From Trogon surrucura (taxonomy: Eukaryota > Chordata > Aves > Trogoniformes > Trogonidae): a DNA stretch of 64,000 nt. The position numbers were made by a program, and so were the translations under genes. The first letter of the stretch is position 1, and the number at the start of each line of letters is the position of its first letter. This document shows, piece after piece, positions 40,690 to 51,793 of this stretch. The stretch covers positions 68,995,635 to 69,059,634 of the forward strand of contig CM036619.1 in NCBI GenBank assembly GCA_020746105.1. Reading direction: 5' to 3'. The notes beneath the pieces were generated by a model. It saw only the letters and a list, made by a program, of their open reading frames with translations, made no database searches and was not told the origin of the DNA.

Positions 40690-41980
40690 CAAATCAATAA
40701 CATGAGTTGCAGCACATTGCAAGGACCAGATGGTACTCACCTAGGAGTTTCAAAGCGACTACAATATGAAAAAGATGCACTGCAGTAAATGTTTCAGTTA
40801 AAACATAAAATGCCCTTGGTAGCATGAGTATTGGCAAATAAAGTTTCAGTTCATAGAGAGGTTCTCAGACTGAACTGCGGAGTGTTCAGTCTAGAAAGCC
40901 AGATTTCCGCACTGGAGAAAATGATAGAATCTACGATAAGAAATACACTTGTTAAGTCTATAAATAGCTGTGAACACAAAGTGAAAGACATAATTTGCCT
41001 CTTGTTATTATATTTTTAGAGTTTATTCAAAGGACCAATGACCAAGCAGAAAACAGTAATCTGACACTCGCTTGTCAGGAAGTTTTTTAGAGGATTCCTC
41101 AGTAAAGATTTATGATGAAACTAAGTTCTCATGGAATAATAATCAAAAGATAGAAAGCAATGAGTTAAAAAGTTGTTGATGTTAACACCAGAAAATATTA
41201 CCACTGGAGTCCTGGGACCTCTGTTTTATAACATGCACATACGATCTGAGAGAGTGAATAATTAATTAGGTGACAACAGTGCAGGATAATGTCATACTGA
41301 GTGACTGGAAGGTAAAACGAAAGACAATATCAGTGTTTGTAAATGCAAAGTAATGTACCTGGGGAAATAATCCTAACTGTTCATACACACCAACGGGCTC
41401 TAAACTATATGTCACCATTCAGAAAATCCTGGATTTCCGGCAATTAGCTTTCTGAAAACCTCAGGTCAATTCACTCAGGTGCTTAGAAAAGCAAACAAAT
41501 TTTAAGAGTTGCAATGAAAGGAAAGAAGGCAAAACAGAGAACATGTTTACTGAGTGTCAAGCGTTAGGCTCCAACCAGAACAGAGTTATGTAGACTACTC
41601 AAGAACCTGAACACAGTTTATATTCCAAGTCCACTCACCTCAGAATTATTCAGTAAGATTGTAAAGCTACAGGGGAGGACAGTAAAGGTGTACAGAAAAC
41701 TCTATGAAGAGTGACAAAGATTTGGATTCTTTCATCCGAATTAAGAAATTACATGTATGGAATCCACAGAGAAGTAACTAACGAAGTACAAGATCACGGC
41801 CTATAAAAAAATGAGTGAAACAAGGAGAGGGGGTAGAGAAGTTGCTGCTCAGACAAATGAGGAGGCATCACATGAGACTACCAATTGCAGGCACAAATAA
41901 AACAAAAAAAAAAAGGGTTTTTTATTTATTATTTAATTAGCCTGTGGAAATCTATTATGCTACTACAAATTCCAAAAAGA
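40690..41980 (+). mobile_element. Ancient CR1 (CR1-L-like) fragment, RT to 3' part, plus strand
   Basis: Starts with GGACCAGATGGTACTCACCTAGG, which encodes the RT-region motif PDGTHL-V common to CR1 (40,717-40,740). It continues through decayed RT sequence: CACTGGAGTCCTGGGACCTCTGTTTTATAACATG (about 41,202-41,235) matches 'ggagtcccacagggatcagtactgggacctctgttc', followed by a GCAAAGTAATGTACCTGGGGAAATAATCC motif typical of the C-terminal part. It then reaches GGAGGCATCACATGAGACT and TTAATTAGCCTGTGGAA just before a young minus-strand CR1 begins at 41,981. That order means the young copy landed at or in the end of this fossil. It carries many lesions and no open frame. Confidence 0.72.
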
Positions 41981-43160
41981 ATCACAGAATCACAGAATGT
42001 TAGAGGTTGGAAGGGACCTCAAAGATCATCTAGTCCAACCCCCCTGCCAGAGCAGGATCCCCTACAGCAGAACACACAGGAACGTGTCCAGGCGGGTTTT
42101 GAATGTCTCCAGAGAAGGAGATTCCACAACCTCCCTGGGCAGCCTGTGCCAGTGCTCGGTCACCCTCCCAGTGAAAAAGTTTTTCCTCATATTTTTATGG
42201 AACCTCTTATGTTCCAGCTTCCACCCATTGCCTCTTGTCCTGTCAGTGGACACCACTGAAAAGAGCCTGGCTCCGTCCTCCTGACACTCCCCCTTGACAT
42301 ATTTATAAACATTAATGAGGTCACCCCTCAGCCTCCTCTTCTCCAAACTAAAGAGATCCAGCTCCTTCAGCCTTTCCTCATAAGGGAGATGTTCCACTCC
42401 ATCACCCTCATGGCTCTGCACTGGACTCTCTCCAGCAGTTCCCTGTCTCTCTTGAACTGAGGGGGCCAGAACTGGACACAATATTCCAGATGTGGCCTCA
42501 CCAGGGCAGAGTAGAGGGGCAGGAGGACCTCTCTTGACCTACTTGCTACTCCCCTTCTAACACACCCCAGGATGCCATTGGCCTTCTTGGCCACGAGGGC
42601 ACATTGCTGGCTCATGGTCATCCTGCTGTCCACTAGAACCCCCAGGTCCCTTTCCCCTGCGCTGCTCTCCAGCAGGCCAGTCCCCAACCTATATTGGCAC
42701 ATGGGGTTATTCTTTCCCAAGTGCAAAACTCTACACTTGCCCTTGTTGAACTTCATAAGATTTCTCCCCGCCCAGCCCTCCAGCCTGTCCAGGTCTCTCT
42801 GAATGGCTGCACAGCCTTCTGGTGTGTCAACCACTCCTCCCAATTTTGTATCATCAGCAAACTTGCTGACAACATTCTCTAATCCCTCGTCCAGGTCATT
42901 GATAAATATATTAAACAGCGCCGGCCCGAGCACTGACCCCTGAGGGACCCCACTAGACACAGGCATCCAGCCAGACTCAGCCCCATTGACCACAACTCTC
43001 TGGCTTCTTCCCTTCAACCTGTTAGTGACCCACCTCACTACTTGGTCATCCAGACCACACTTCCTGAGTTTACCTATGAGGATGCTGTGGGACACGGTGT
43101 CAAAGGCCTTGCTGATATCCAGATAGACCACATCCACTGCACGGCCACCATCCATCCACC
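41981..43160 (-). mobile_element. Young CR1 LINE 3' half, minus strand
   Basis: On the minus strand the element ends in GAGGTCCCTTCCAACCTCTAACATTCTGTGATTCTGTGATTC (plus-strand start at 41,981), the standard CR1 3' end with two ATTCTGTG units. It begins within the RT domain near 43,160, so it is a 5'-truncated copy of about 1.2 kb. It is very close to the plus-strand copy at 60,979-61,925: about ten differences in roughly 400 bases compared by eye (61,054-61,410), which places both among the youngest CR1 insertions here. It abuts an ancient plus-strand CR1. Confidence 0.95.
42062..43155 (-). pseudogene. CR1 ORF2 C-terminal remnant (RT), minus strand
   Basis: A 262-codon open stretch (43,155 down to 42,367) begins in the RT domain. 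It shows [34 protein letters not shown] and an intact catalytic FADD (complement of 42,850-42,861), followed by the CR1 C-terminal block [18 protein letters not shown] and [15 protein letters not shown]. The frame shifts near 42,400-42,420, and the last segment ([20 protein letters not shown] to the C-terminus) lies in a second frame down to 42,062. The RT N-terminal half and the endonuclease are absent by 5' truncation. Two breaks in all (truncation and one shift) fit a recent insertion. Confidence 0.93.
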
Positions 43161-45019
43161 TGGTGATGGTTTATGCAAGTTACTGGAAGAAAAATTCCTC
43201 AAAGTCTGTTGCTGCTAAGTATATTCATTCCCAGGTCAAAAGATTCCTAAGTGGAGGACATTCTGGAAGATTCACAGCTATCTAGGCAGAAATTCACTTT
43301 CTGCTTGGCCTGGTCTTACCTACTCAGATGGAAAACTCTGAGATGATATAGAAGTGGGGAAGTTGTTAAAAGACGGAGATTATAACTCCCAAATATTTTT
43401 AATAATACTGCCAAAACTCTAGGAGCTGATGAATAAACTATATTTGCCCCACATATGATTTCTCATTCTAGAAAACAATTATTTTTCCTTAATATTACAT
43501 ACCTGAAATGCTCTATCAGTGAAATATGGCTTACTGCATTTTTGAAAAAGGTATCTTCAAAATGTCAGTGACTACTTTTTAATTTATTGTAATACAAACA
43601 AATTCCCTTGGGGCTTAGGTCCCTATTTTTTTTTATTCTATACAAACAGGTGTTTGGTACACTCAGTAGCATTAAATTTAAATGATTCCTTAAAGTCACT
43701 GCTATTTCTGCCACTTGCTTCCTCTTCTACTGTGTCACCTTCCTCCTGCTCTGTTTCCTCCCTTCCCCTTCTTTTCTGAAACAGTTCCCAACTCCTGCTT
43801 CTCCATATTTTCTCTCTCACCTCCCCACCTTTTCTCCATTGCCTTTGCTTTCTGGTGAATCAACTAAATAGATAATTATGGCAATGAAATGTCATTATTA
43901 ATGGGATAAGAGAGTTCATATCCTCGAGTCACTGTTAGAAGTAGAGTTAAGATTTGAATGGACATTGCTGGTTCAACTACACCTCCAGTCAAATCTGGAA
44001 TACTTCTCCACAATCTTCAGAATTAACGGTGCGTATTTGGGTTTATTTACTTCTTATAGAAAATCTTCATACTAGATGATCTACATGCATATAGAGGAAC
44101 AAAAGCCAGTGGATGGTATATTTAACACACAGCTAACAGATTCAGCTTTCTGCATAAAAAAAAAGAGAGCTTATTAAAGGAGAGGATGTTTGGGCGTGCA
44201 TTGGTTAGTTTTCCTTCGAAGAAATAATTATGTCTGACCTGTCAGATCTTTCAGAAAGATACACTACCATATTTTAAAATATCACCATCACCTTTGATCC
44301 CCAGTGAAACTGAAGCCTGTAGAAGATCACGGTAAGCACTAATTTCTCAGGGTGGCTTTTAAAGAGAGGGAGAGAAGGTTGAGTTCACAGAGTTCTCTGG
44401 ACAAAGACAGTCACGTACCTTTTTAGGTCTCCATAGGAGTTAGGCCACGTTGTTTGTAGGTATACAGCTAAATCCCTCCTTTTTCTTTTTTTTTTTTTTT
44501 TCCCCTAGCTCCATTAATAGGATTGCAAAAATATCAAGTATGTGGAATTCATGGCCACACTTGTAGGAATCTGCATCGAGTCTCAGGTCTCTTGTCCCAG
44601 TTCTCAGTTCTCGTTACAATTCTTTCTTTAAGATTTTCTGTGGATGCCTACACATCACTTGAAAGCCGGCATGGTTAAAGTAGACTCCTAATCACTTATT
44701 TTTGTTACTTCAGGTCCTTCACTATTCCCCTTTCACTCTGGATGGGGATCACTGTGGCTATGGCCTATCTTAGAAACATAGATAGCTATTTGTGCCATTT
44801 CTGACTATGCTCTCCCACTAAACACTTCAGATCCAGATGGTGTTTGTTTTATAGTGTCTTTCAATATATTTTGTCTAATGTCCTTTCATGTTTGTTCATG
44901 TTCTTATTATCTTATATCTCAACTTTCATAACAACTTTTCATCTGCCTTTTGAAAGCATTACCTTACTAATCTCCAATCAATTAATTGCTCTATTCAGAA
45001 GTTAAAATAAAGCTTTAGT
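43161..45019. other. Unassigned DNA between CR1 copies
   Basis: No recognisable gene. A poly(T) run lies at about 44,487-44,502. The first few hundred bases could be the continuation of the ancient CR1 interrupted by the young copy, but I cannot confirm this by eye. Confidence 0.4.
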
Positions 45020-45490
45020 AGCACTACTGTGTTCGGTTTTGAACCGATTGAAAAGAGTCTGAAAGACAGCACTGAGATTGATGAAAAGGTTTATATGAAA
45101 AGACTTGATGAGTCAGGGTTGTTTAACCTAAAGAAGATATTTAAGATAGAAAGGCATGAAAGTCTTCAACTATGCAAAAAGCTGCTGCAGTGAGGAAAGG
45201 AAAAATCTGTTTTCCACGTTCACGTTGGATAGGACAGGAAATAATGGGTTTCAACTGCAACAGGGAAGATTTAGGTTACTGATAGGAAATTTTTTTCTAG
45301 TGATCAAAGTTAGCAAACCATTAGAACAGATTGTCTGGGAGTGTGGGAAACTCCTCCTTTGGAGATATTTAAAAATAGCTTGGACTAATATATACCTGAG
45401 GTGATACAGGCCTTGTTGATGATGCCTTCTGGCAGGAAGGATGGATTAGATGATCTCTTTATGTAACCTTCCAGCCTTAGTAGTATTATA
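45020..45490 (+). mobile_element. Ancient CR1 3' end with ORF2 C-terminal trace, plus strand
   Basis: The frame at 45,156-45,404 reads KVFNYAKSCCSEERKNLFST, then LDRTGNNGFQLQQGRF, which follows the CR1 ORF2 C-terminus (compare [17 protein letters not shown] and DRTRGNG in younger copies). The upstream TGTTCGGTTTTGAACCGATTG…AAGACAGCACTGAGATTGATG matches VQFWxPQFKK…RRATKM at the DNA level. The 3' UTR contains GGAAGGATGGATTAGATGATCTCTTTATGTAACCTTCCAGCC (about 45,435-45,475). It is older than the 46 kb copy but better preserved than the fragments at 40-42 kb. Confidence 0.82.
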
Positions 45491-46285
45491 ATAATGTTTA
45501 TATTACTAAATTTATCTACTCTCTTTAGAGATTTAAAGACCAAGAACTAAGACCTGAAATTTGATTTGAAAACTCTGTTTAATCAAAGAAAGAAAGTGGC
45601 TTGTTGAAGTTCATCTACTGTATTTAAATGTTAAAACATTGGAAATTTTTCTATATGTATTCCTGTGTGAAGTGTGTTACTGCAATACCCTGACTCTAAA
45701 GATAAAAAATATATGGCTCACTGTGGGCACACTAGCATCTGACAAGCTGGAATACTGCCTCCTCACTATCTGCAGATGAAAGAAAGTGCAGCAGCTGTTA
45801 CTGTTCAGGTAGCTGGTAGTGATGAAGAGCCCAGGAGGAGTATGAGGCAGTCTACTGCCTTGACAACTGCAGGACAGGTGGCCTTAGATGTGATTTATAT
45901 TACTAAATATTTCCCACTTTCCACCTCTGTGTTAACTGAATTTAGCCTAATTATTCAGGTAGTCTTCACCCAGGATATGACTCATGTAGTGGGGCATTAC
46001 TTCAAGAAGTGTAGAATAATATACTATCAGCATGTGTGTAGGACTCTACAGGAACTTTTGTTTAAAAGTCAGTCTTGACGGCTTGTAAACTAATCTTTTT
46101 TACAATTTTTAATTATGTTTATTCCTTTCAGGAGTGAGATTTTGTGAGTACCAAGCTTCAGTAATTCTTTATCCAGTCAAAAAAGCTTTATCTAATACTT
46201 TCTTGCAGTCATGCTGCTCTCCCAGTAGCAGAAATGTGAGGTTCATCAAGAGTGTTTCTTAGCAAGAGTGGTTTTTATAGGACAA
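45491..46285. other. Single-copy DNA, no gene seen
   Basis: No recognisable feature. A 100-codon open frame at 45,776-46,078 has no motif. Confidence 0.45.
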
Positions 46286-46326
46286 ACATATATATATACT
46301 TACATATGTATGCATATATATATATC
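46286..46326. repeat. TA-rich microsatellite at the CR1 3' end
   Basis: ACATATATATATAC…GCATATATATATATC lies directly against the 3' terminus of the minus-strand CR1 that follows. The CR1 probably inserted in or beside an existing TA tract. Confidence 0.75.
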
Positions 46327-47498
46327 ATAGACTCATAGAATGGCTTAGGTTGGAAGGGATCTCAGAGAACATCTAATCCAACCTCCCTGCCATGGGCAGG
46401 GATACCTTTCAACTAGACCAGGTTGCTCAAGGCTTCATCCAATCTGGCCTTGAACATCTCCATGGAAGTGACATCAACAACCTCTCTGGACAATCTATTT
46501 CAGAGTTGTGCAGCTGTCGTACTGAAGATTTTCTTCCTAAAATTCAATCTAAACCTTTGATTTAAATCAATTTCCCCTTGTCCTATCACTAGACACTTGT
46601 AAAAAGTCCCTCCTTAGCCTTCCTGCAGGTCCTCTTCAGGTATCGGAGGGCAGTTATAAGGTCCCCTCAGAGTCTTCTCTTTTCAAGACTAAACAATCCC
46701 AGTTCCCCAGTTCCCTCAGATTGTCCTCCTAGCAGAGGTACTCCAACCTCTGGATCATCTTTGTGGCCCTCCTCTGAACTCGTTCAAACAGGTCTGTGTC
46801 CCTCTTATGGTGAGGACACCAGAACTGGACGCAGCATTCGATCTGGGGTCTCACAAGAGCAGAGTAAAGGGGGAGAATCAGCTCTCTTGACCTGCTGGCC
46901 ACACTCCCCTTGATGCATCCCAGGACACGGTTGGCCTTCTGGGCTGCATGAGTGCACTGCCGGCTCACGCTGAGCTTCTCGTCTATCAGCACCCTAAAGT
47001 CCTTCTCTTCAGGGCTACTCTCAACCCCCTCTGCACCCAGTTTGTTTTTGTGCCTGGGATTGACCCAACCCAGATGTAGGACCTTGCACTTTGACTTGTT
47101 GAACTTCATGCAATTTGCACTGGCCCATTTCTTAAGCCTGTCAAGGTCCCTCTGAATGACATCCTTTCCCTCAAGCGAGTCCACAGCATCACACAACTTG
47201 GTACCATCGGCAAACTTGCTGAGGGTGGACTCCATGCTGTTGTCAAGTCCACGTTACTGACAAAGATGTTGAACAGCACTGGACCCAGAACAGACCCCTG
47301 AGGAACTCCACTTGTTACTGGTCTCCATGTGGACATTGAGACATTGATCACAACTCTTTGAGTGCGACCTTCTAGCCAGTTCCTTATCCACCGAGTGGTC
47401 CATCCGTCAAGTCCATGTCTCTCTATCTTAGAGACAAGGATGTCATGTGGAACAGTGTCAAATGCCTTGCACAAGTCCAGGTAGATGACATCAGTAGG
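46327..47498 (-). mobile_element. CR1 LINE 3' half, minus strand, middle-aged
   Basis: Read on the minus strand the element ends with GGTTGGATTAGATGTTCTCTGAGATCCCTTCCAACCTAAGCCATTCTATGAGTCTATGA (plus-strand start at 46,327). It begins near 47,498 with [14 protein letters not shown]. Its sequence differs clearly from the young pair at 42 and 61 kb (for example [20 protein letters not shown] in place of [20 protein letters not shown]), so it is another subfamily and older. The copy is 5'-truncated in the RT domain and is about 1.17 kb long. Confidence 0.93.
46729..47474 (-). pseudogene. CR1 ORF2 C-terminal remnant (RT), minus strand
   Basis: Two overlapping frames carry the RT. From 47,474 downward one reads [20 protein letters not shown] and [16 protein letters not shown]. 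From 47,235 to 46,729 a second reads [36 protein letters not shown] and [11 protein letters not shown]. The catalytic FADD has become FADG (complement of 47,203-47,214), the shift between frames is near 47,235-47,260, and a stop follows YLC at about 46,729. The segment coding the extreme C-terminus is decayed. Confidence 0.92.
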
Positions 47499-47991
47499 TA
47501 GATAAATGTCATGGAAAAGATTGGAAAAGAACTCAGGAGATCATTTGGGAAGGTTAACTTCAGAGTTAGATCATGTTTCTCATGGCCTTTTCAAGTCAGG
47601 TTTAGAAAATCTCCTTTTCTGCTGCTTAAGTATCTCCACCCTGAATTTTCTTTTCCTCATATGTAGCCTGTACTTTCCTTGCTTCAACTTGCAACTTCTG
47701 CCTCTTTTGCTCTGCACATTCAAGAATGGTCTTACTCTGTCTTTTTGATTACTGCCATTTTTGATAGCTCTATTTTAAGGAAACACATGTATGTTTTCTT
47801 AATGACATAAACAGTTGCACAAAAGTGTTTTAGGAAATTTATTTAAACTACCACTTTTATGGAAAAATTATTACGTTTTCATTCTCTTCCATATCATTTG
47901 CCATTCATGGCACATTTTTTCAAGCAGTTATCTGTTTTCCTTGCTATGAAATGTGCAGAATTTACATATGACAAAATTCCAAATTTGTTAG
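47499..47991. other. Single-copy DNA, no gene seen
   Basis: Short interval between the CR1 copy and the LTR element. No feature recognised. Confidence 0.4.
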
Positions 47992-49066
47992 TGTTGTGGT
48001 TTAAGCCGAGTGACCTGAGGAGTCATGGGCCCACCGAGCTATGAACAATTCACCCTTGTGCTACCAGTCCAAGTCCACCTGAGACACCTGGATCTTAGCA
48101 GTCTGATCTACCTGCTGGTTGTTTAGGTGCTCTTCTGTGGCTCGATTCTTGGGTATGTGGGCATCTACATGACATATTTTTGGGAGAGAATAGCCAGTGG
48201 ACTAAATCATGTGATGTTAACTGATACATTACCCTGCCAATGTTTATCATCACCGCTGCTGTTGTTATGTGTCATGTCGATTAATATTACAGTAAGAACG
48301 ACCCAGACCAACAAAGGATAGACTACAATGGAAATGAGGGAAGGACAGAGATAAGGGAAACCTGAGGTGGCGCCCAGTGACTTCCCTAAGACGACAGTTT
48401 TCAAGCTTCAGACCGTGGGCACAGACCGTGCAAAAATACAGCGTGAGTTTTGGATCAAGTATACCACAATCAAGCACCATTCTCTCCTACCCTAAAGAAC
48501 TGTTACAATGAATGGAACCTCGAAGCCATGAGCTCAAGGGCTATACTAGAAGGAGTGTATAGATTAAGCTAACGATAATTGTAAAGTGTAAGATCTGAGC
48601 ATGACGTAGATGGTATAGAATAAGGGGTGGATAATGTACTGGGTTCAGCTAGGATAGGGTTAATTCTCAGTAAAGAAGCTAGCCGGGAATAGGGAATAGC
48701 TCAACCAAACTAGCCTAGTCGCTAGTCAAAGGGATATTCGATACCATCATGACGTCACGCTCCGGGTATATATATATGGAGCAGTCGGGGTGGGGGCGCT
48801 CCTTCCGGTTTTCGGTCCGTTCGGGTTGGTGAGATCCGCGTTTTGTTACTCGCGTTATATCTGGTTAAACGTTACTGTTACTTCACTGTTATTGTTACCA
48901 TTTATGTTCACCATTAAAACAAACTGTTTTTATCTCAACCCCTGGAGCCTCCGCCTCCTGCTCTCTCTGGGCTCTTCCCCTCACTCCCGGCAGGGGTGAG
49001 CGAGTGAGAGAGCGACCACGTGGTTCCTTGTCTCTCCCTGCCGGTCACTCGGCTTAAACCACAACA
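47992..49066 (+). mobile_element. ERVL-type LTR element with long inverted ends (fossil)
   Basis: The 1,075-bp element begins TGTTGTGG…AAGCCGAGTGACC and ends GGTCACTCGGCTTAAACC-ACAACA, near-perfect inverted repeats of about 24 bases. The right-hand 432 bases (48,635-49,066) look by themselves like a complete ERVL-type LTR. They start TGTACTGGGTTCAGCTAGG, as in the LTR at 57,344. They hold a TGACGTCA site (48,750-48,757), a TATA run (48,767-48,776) and an ATTAAA signal (48,913-48,918), then TCAACCCC and a GTGAGCGAGTGAG-type U5. AAGGGGTGG just before 48,635 resembles a polypurine tract. Two readings are open: one long LTR, or a piece of ERV 3' internal sequence plus its 3' LTR. No clear flanking duplication is seen. 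Decay is modest, so it is among the younger insertions here. Confidence 0.75.
48750..48776 (+). promoter_or_regulatory. LTR promoter core: CRE-like site and TATA run
   Basis: TGACGTCA (48,750-48,757) sits about ten bases upstream of TATATATATA (48,767-48,776), followed by a GC-rich stretch. This spacing is the usual core promoter layout of avian ERVL-type LTRs. Whether it still drives transcription cannot be told from sequence. Confidence 0.5.
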
Positions 49067-51264
49067 AACAGCTATTCAGAGGTAGTGAAAGCATCATAGA
49101 ATCACAAAAATATTCCATCAAGAAAAATAGATGCTACCTCTTCCCTATATAGCTTCCTTGGCTGCCCACTCTTAGCACCTGTTTGACTTGCCATACAAAG
49201 TTAGATAATATTCTCATATGTTGCTTTGGTTAATATTAAACACAGCAGAAAAGAGGAAGATTCAGTCTTAGAAAAAAAGTCATTACAGAAATTAAGTAAA
49301 CAATTAACTGTGCAATAATTGTGTACAATGTAAACATACTTGACTTTTAAATATACAACTTTACTACATCCAGCTACAGTTCTGAAAAAGAGAAAGCAAA
49401 TACTGAAAATCAGATTTCTGGACAGAGGGGGACAAATAAAGGAGAGATGGCGATTGAAGAACTTCCAAATGACAGCTTCAAATTTATTTTCATTAAAATA
49501 ATTGAACTTTTTAAAAAGTTCTAGTCAGACATTATTTTTGTCAGCTAGAGGGCCTACTTTCCCACAACTGTGATTCTTTTTTTTTATTAAAATCAAAGAG
49601 TCATTTTTATCAAAACAGAGAATCCGGAGTGTTTTGTTCTGTCCTCATAACTTCCTGTATTTTAAAAAATATTTTTAAAATATGGCAAGGTAAGAACAAA
49701 GAATCCTCATTTTTCTTCCAATTATTTGTATACAAAAGTTCTTTTTTTTAGCAAGGCTTTTCATGAGTCAACTGCAAAGTTTAAAGTAAGGACATATGAG
49801 ACCAGAATAATGTGCTGTTTTACGCTCGGATTATGCTCGTGCAGTCTGGAGCTGCACATATGCTGAACTCATGTCCTGTAAAATGTTCACTGTAAAAAAA
49901 AAAATCCATACATATTTGTTTTATTACAACTAATGGCAAAAGTCAAGATATGTAGTCATTGATTCCAAATGTAGTGGCTACTACCTAAAGTACAAATCCA
50001 AAATCACTGACAAAACCCATTTTCTAGAGAGAAAATAAATACTGTTTACATCAGTATAATCTCATTTTTGCTCAGTTTTGTAAAGACACTGAAACTGTAT
50101 TTCATATACTCTGGCTGTATAGCAAACTATTTTTGATCACACTGCCTTTGATAGCAAAGTTTTTTTCATCATCTATCACCCATTTAATGTTTAGAATATT
50201 TAGTTTGGAATTATCAATAGACACGAAAGGCCAATAATTTCTTCCACTCCATGGCTGACTAACAAAAGAAGAAAAAAACAGCATCTCACATAGACAGAAG
50301 ACATTTCACAGAAACTGGAGACTTTCCAGTAAAAGTTTTTCACCAGTCAGAAAGGATTTTTGAGATACAAACCCAAAAACTTCACAAAGAACAAAATGCA
50401 AGAGCATATTACAAAGATAAAAAGGAGGCAGTGATATCAATCTAATCGAGGTATAGACCTACTATACTGAAAAATATTCTGATGAAGGTCCTAAAATAGA
50501 ATTTTGTGGTGAGCAAGCTGTGGCATGCAATAATTGGAGCCTAGGAATTTTCCAGCAGGACTAGATGCTGAAGTTAATCAGCATCTGACTCTTCCTGGCT
50601 AGGCGTCCCACTAAAGCCTCTCAAACATAAGCTCTCCAAATACTATTACTAATATGTTAATAGAGGTGACTAATTAAAAGAATCTGAAATTGTGCTTTTT
50701 TTTTTTGCTGAAAAGGAGCAAACTATTACTTGCACAATGATAATCAGTTACTCTGCAGCAGCTTCAGACATCGATGCTGCTGTTGTCAGGAGTCTGGTAG
50801 CTCCAGTTGTGATGCATCCTATGGCTCAGCTGTTTCCACTCACTCTGGATCTCCACCTGAGGCTCTCACAGAATATGGGTGAAATGTTGTCTGCTTCCCT
50901 GTCAAATGTGTCTGTGTGCATCGAGGACTTTATATGACCACAGGACCAATCTGTCAGACACCACTATAGCATGTGACCCTTGTTTCTCATCACAAATACT
51001 CAGCATCTATTTCTGGGAGCTGGTAGAACTGAACACACGTATTATTTAGCTTTTCATTTCACACTCTGGCACCTGATATACTTGGAGGTCCCAGATCTCT
51101 GGCATGGCTCTTCTCATGGTACAAGAATGCTTGCTGTCATTCATTCTCACTGAAAAAAATATTGCTGTGAACTGTATGTTTCAGCAGTACTGTGTTGTAT
51201 TTTGAGAGCTGAATATGAGTATCTAGCCTTTTTGGTATGTTTCTTAATCTGACCCCAATCTTCA
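49067..51264. other. AT-rich single-copy DNA, no gene seen
   Basis: No recognisable gene or repeat. A CATAGAATCACAA string at about 49,092 resembles a CR1 tail on the minus strand but is too short to call. Confidence 0.5.
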
Positions 51265-51327
51265 GAGACTCAATTAGATGATTGTTAAGGTCCTTTCCAA
51301 CTCAAACCATTCTACAATTCTATGATT
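51265..51327 (+). mobile_element. Short CR1 3'-end fragment, plus strand
   Basis: GACTCAATTAGATGATTGTTAAGGTCCTTTCCAACTCAAACCATTCTACAATTCTATGATTAG follows the last 60 bases of CR1 (GGACTAGATGAT-TTAGAGGTCCTTTCCAACC-ATTCTATGATTCTATG). Only the tail remains; a severely 5'-truncated CR1 or an eroded CR1-tailed SINE would look the same. Confidence 0.78.
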
Positions 51328-51701
51328 AGATTTGAAAAAACAAAGACTATCTTTATTTTTATACAGTATTCTGAAATACCTTGAAAGAAATATTCCATAG
51401 CTATCTGATAGATGGGATAGAGACATAGAACATGGTCTTTTTTTGTTGTTTTTCTTTTTTTTATATATACAGCCGTAAAAGGCTGGGAACTTCAATTCTC
51501 CTTTTTTTTTTTTAAAATACTCAGGCTTTCATGCTTGCACAGACAAACGCCACTCTGATTTCCCACACTTGACAACACATATTTATGCAAGTTCTGTAGT
51601 TCTGTGGCATGTGTTGAACTTCAGCCATCTGGATTCATGTTCTAGCCTTAGGCATCCATAACCTAACAATATTTAGCACATCTTTTTCCATATAGAAATT
51701 G

Positions 51702-51793
51702 ATTTGGCATCTTCTGAATCAATGTTTTGAGCAAAGCTGTAGTAGAACTCTACTAGATGTTTGCTCAAAACAACAGTTCAGAAGATGCCAAAT
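51702..51793. other. 92-nt near-perfect hairpin (candidate miRNA-like or MITE-like)
   Basis: The left arm ATTTGGCATCTTCTGAA (51,702-51,718) is the exact reverse complement of 51,777-51,793. Inside it, TTTTGAGCAAA (51,725-51,735) pairs exactly with 51,760-51,770, and TAGTAGA (51,740-51,746) can pair with 51,749-51,755 at the tip. The two interruptions are symmetric (6/6 and 4/4 bases). The result is one stem of about 35 paired positions without bulges on one side only. The length and symmetry fit a microRNA precursor, but a small palindromic transposon or a recent inverted duplication fit as well. I do not recognise the arm sequence as a known microRNA. No transcription evidence is available. 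Confidence 0.6.

Noticed and set aside
49092-49104. CATAGAATCACAA as a CR1 tail
   Set aside because: Too short; no adjoining GGTTGGAAGGGACC-type sequence.
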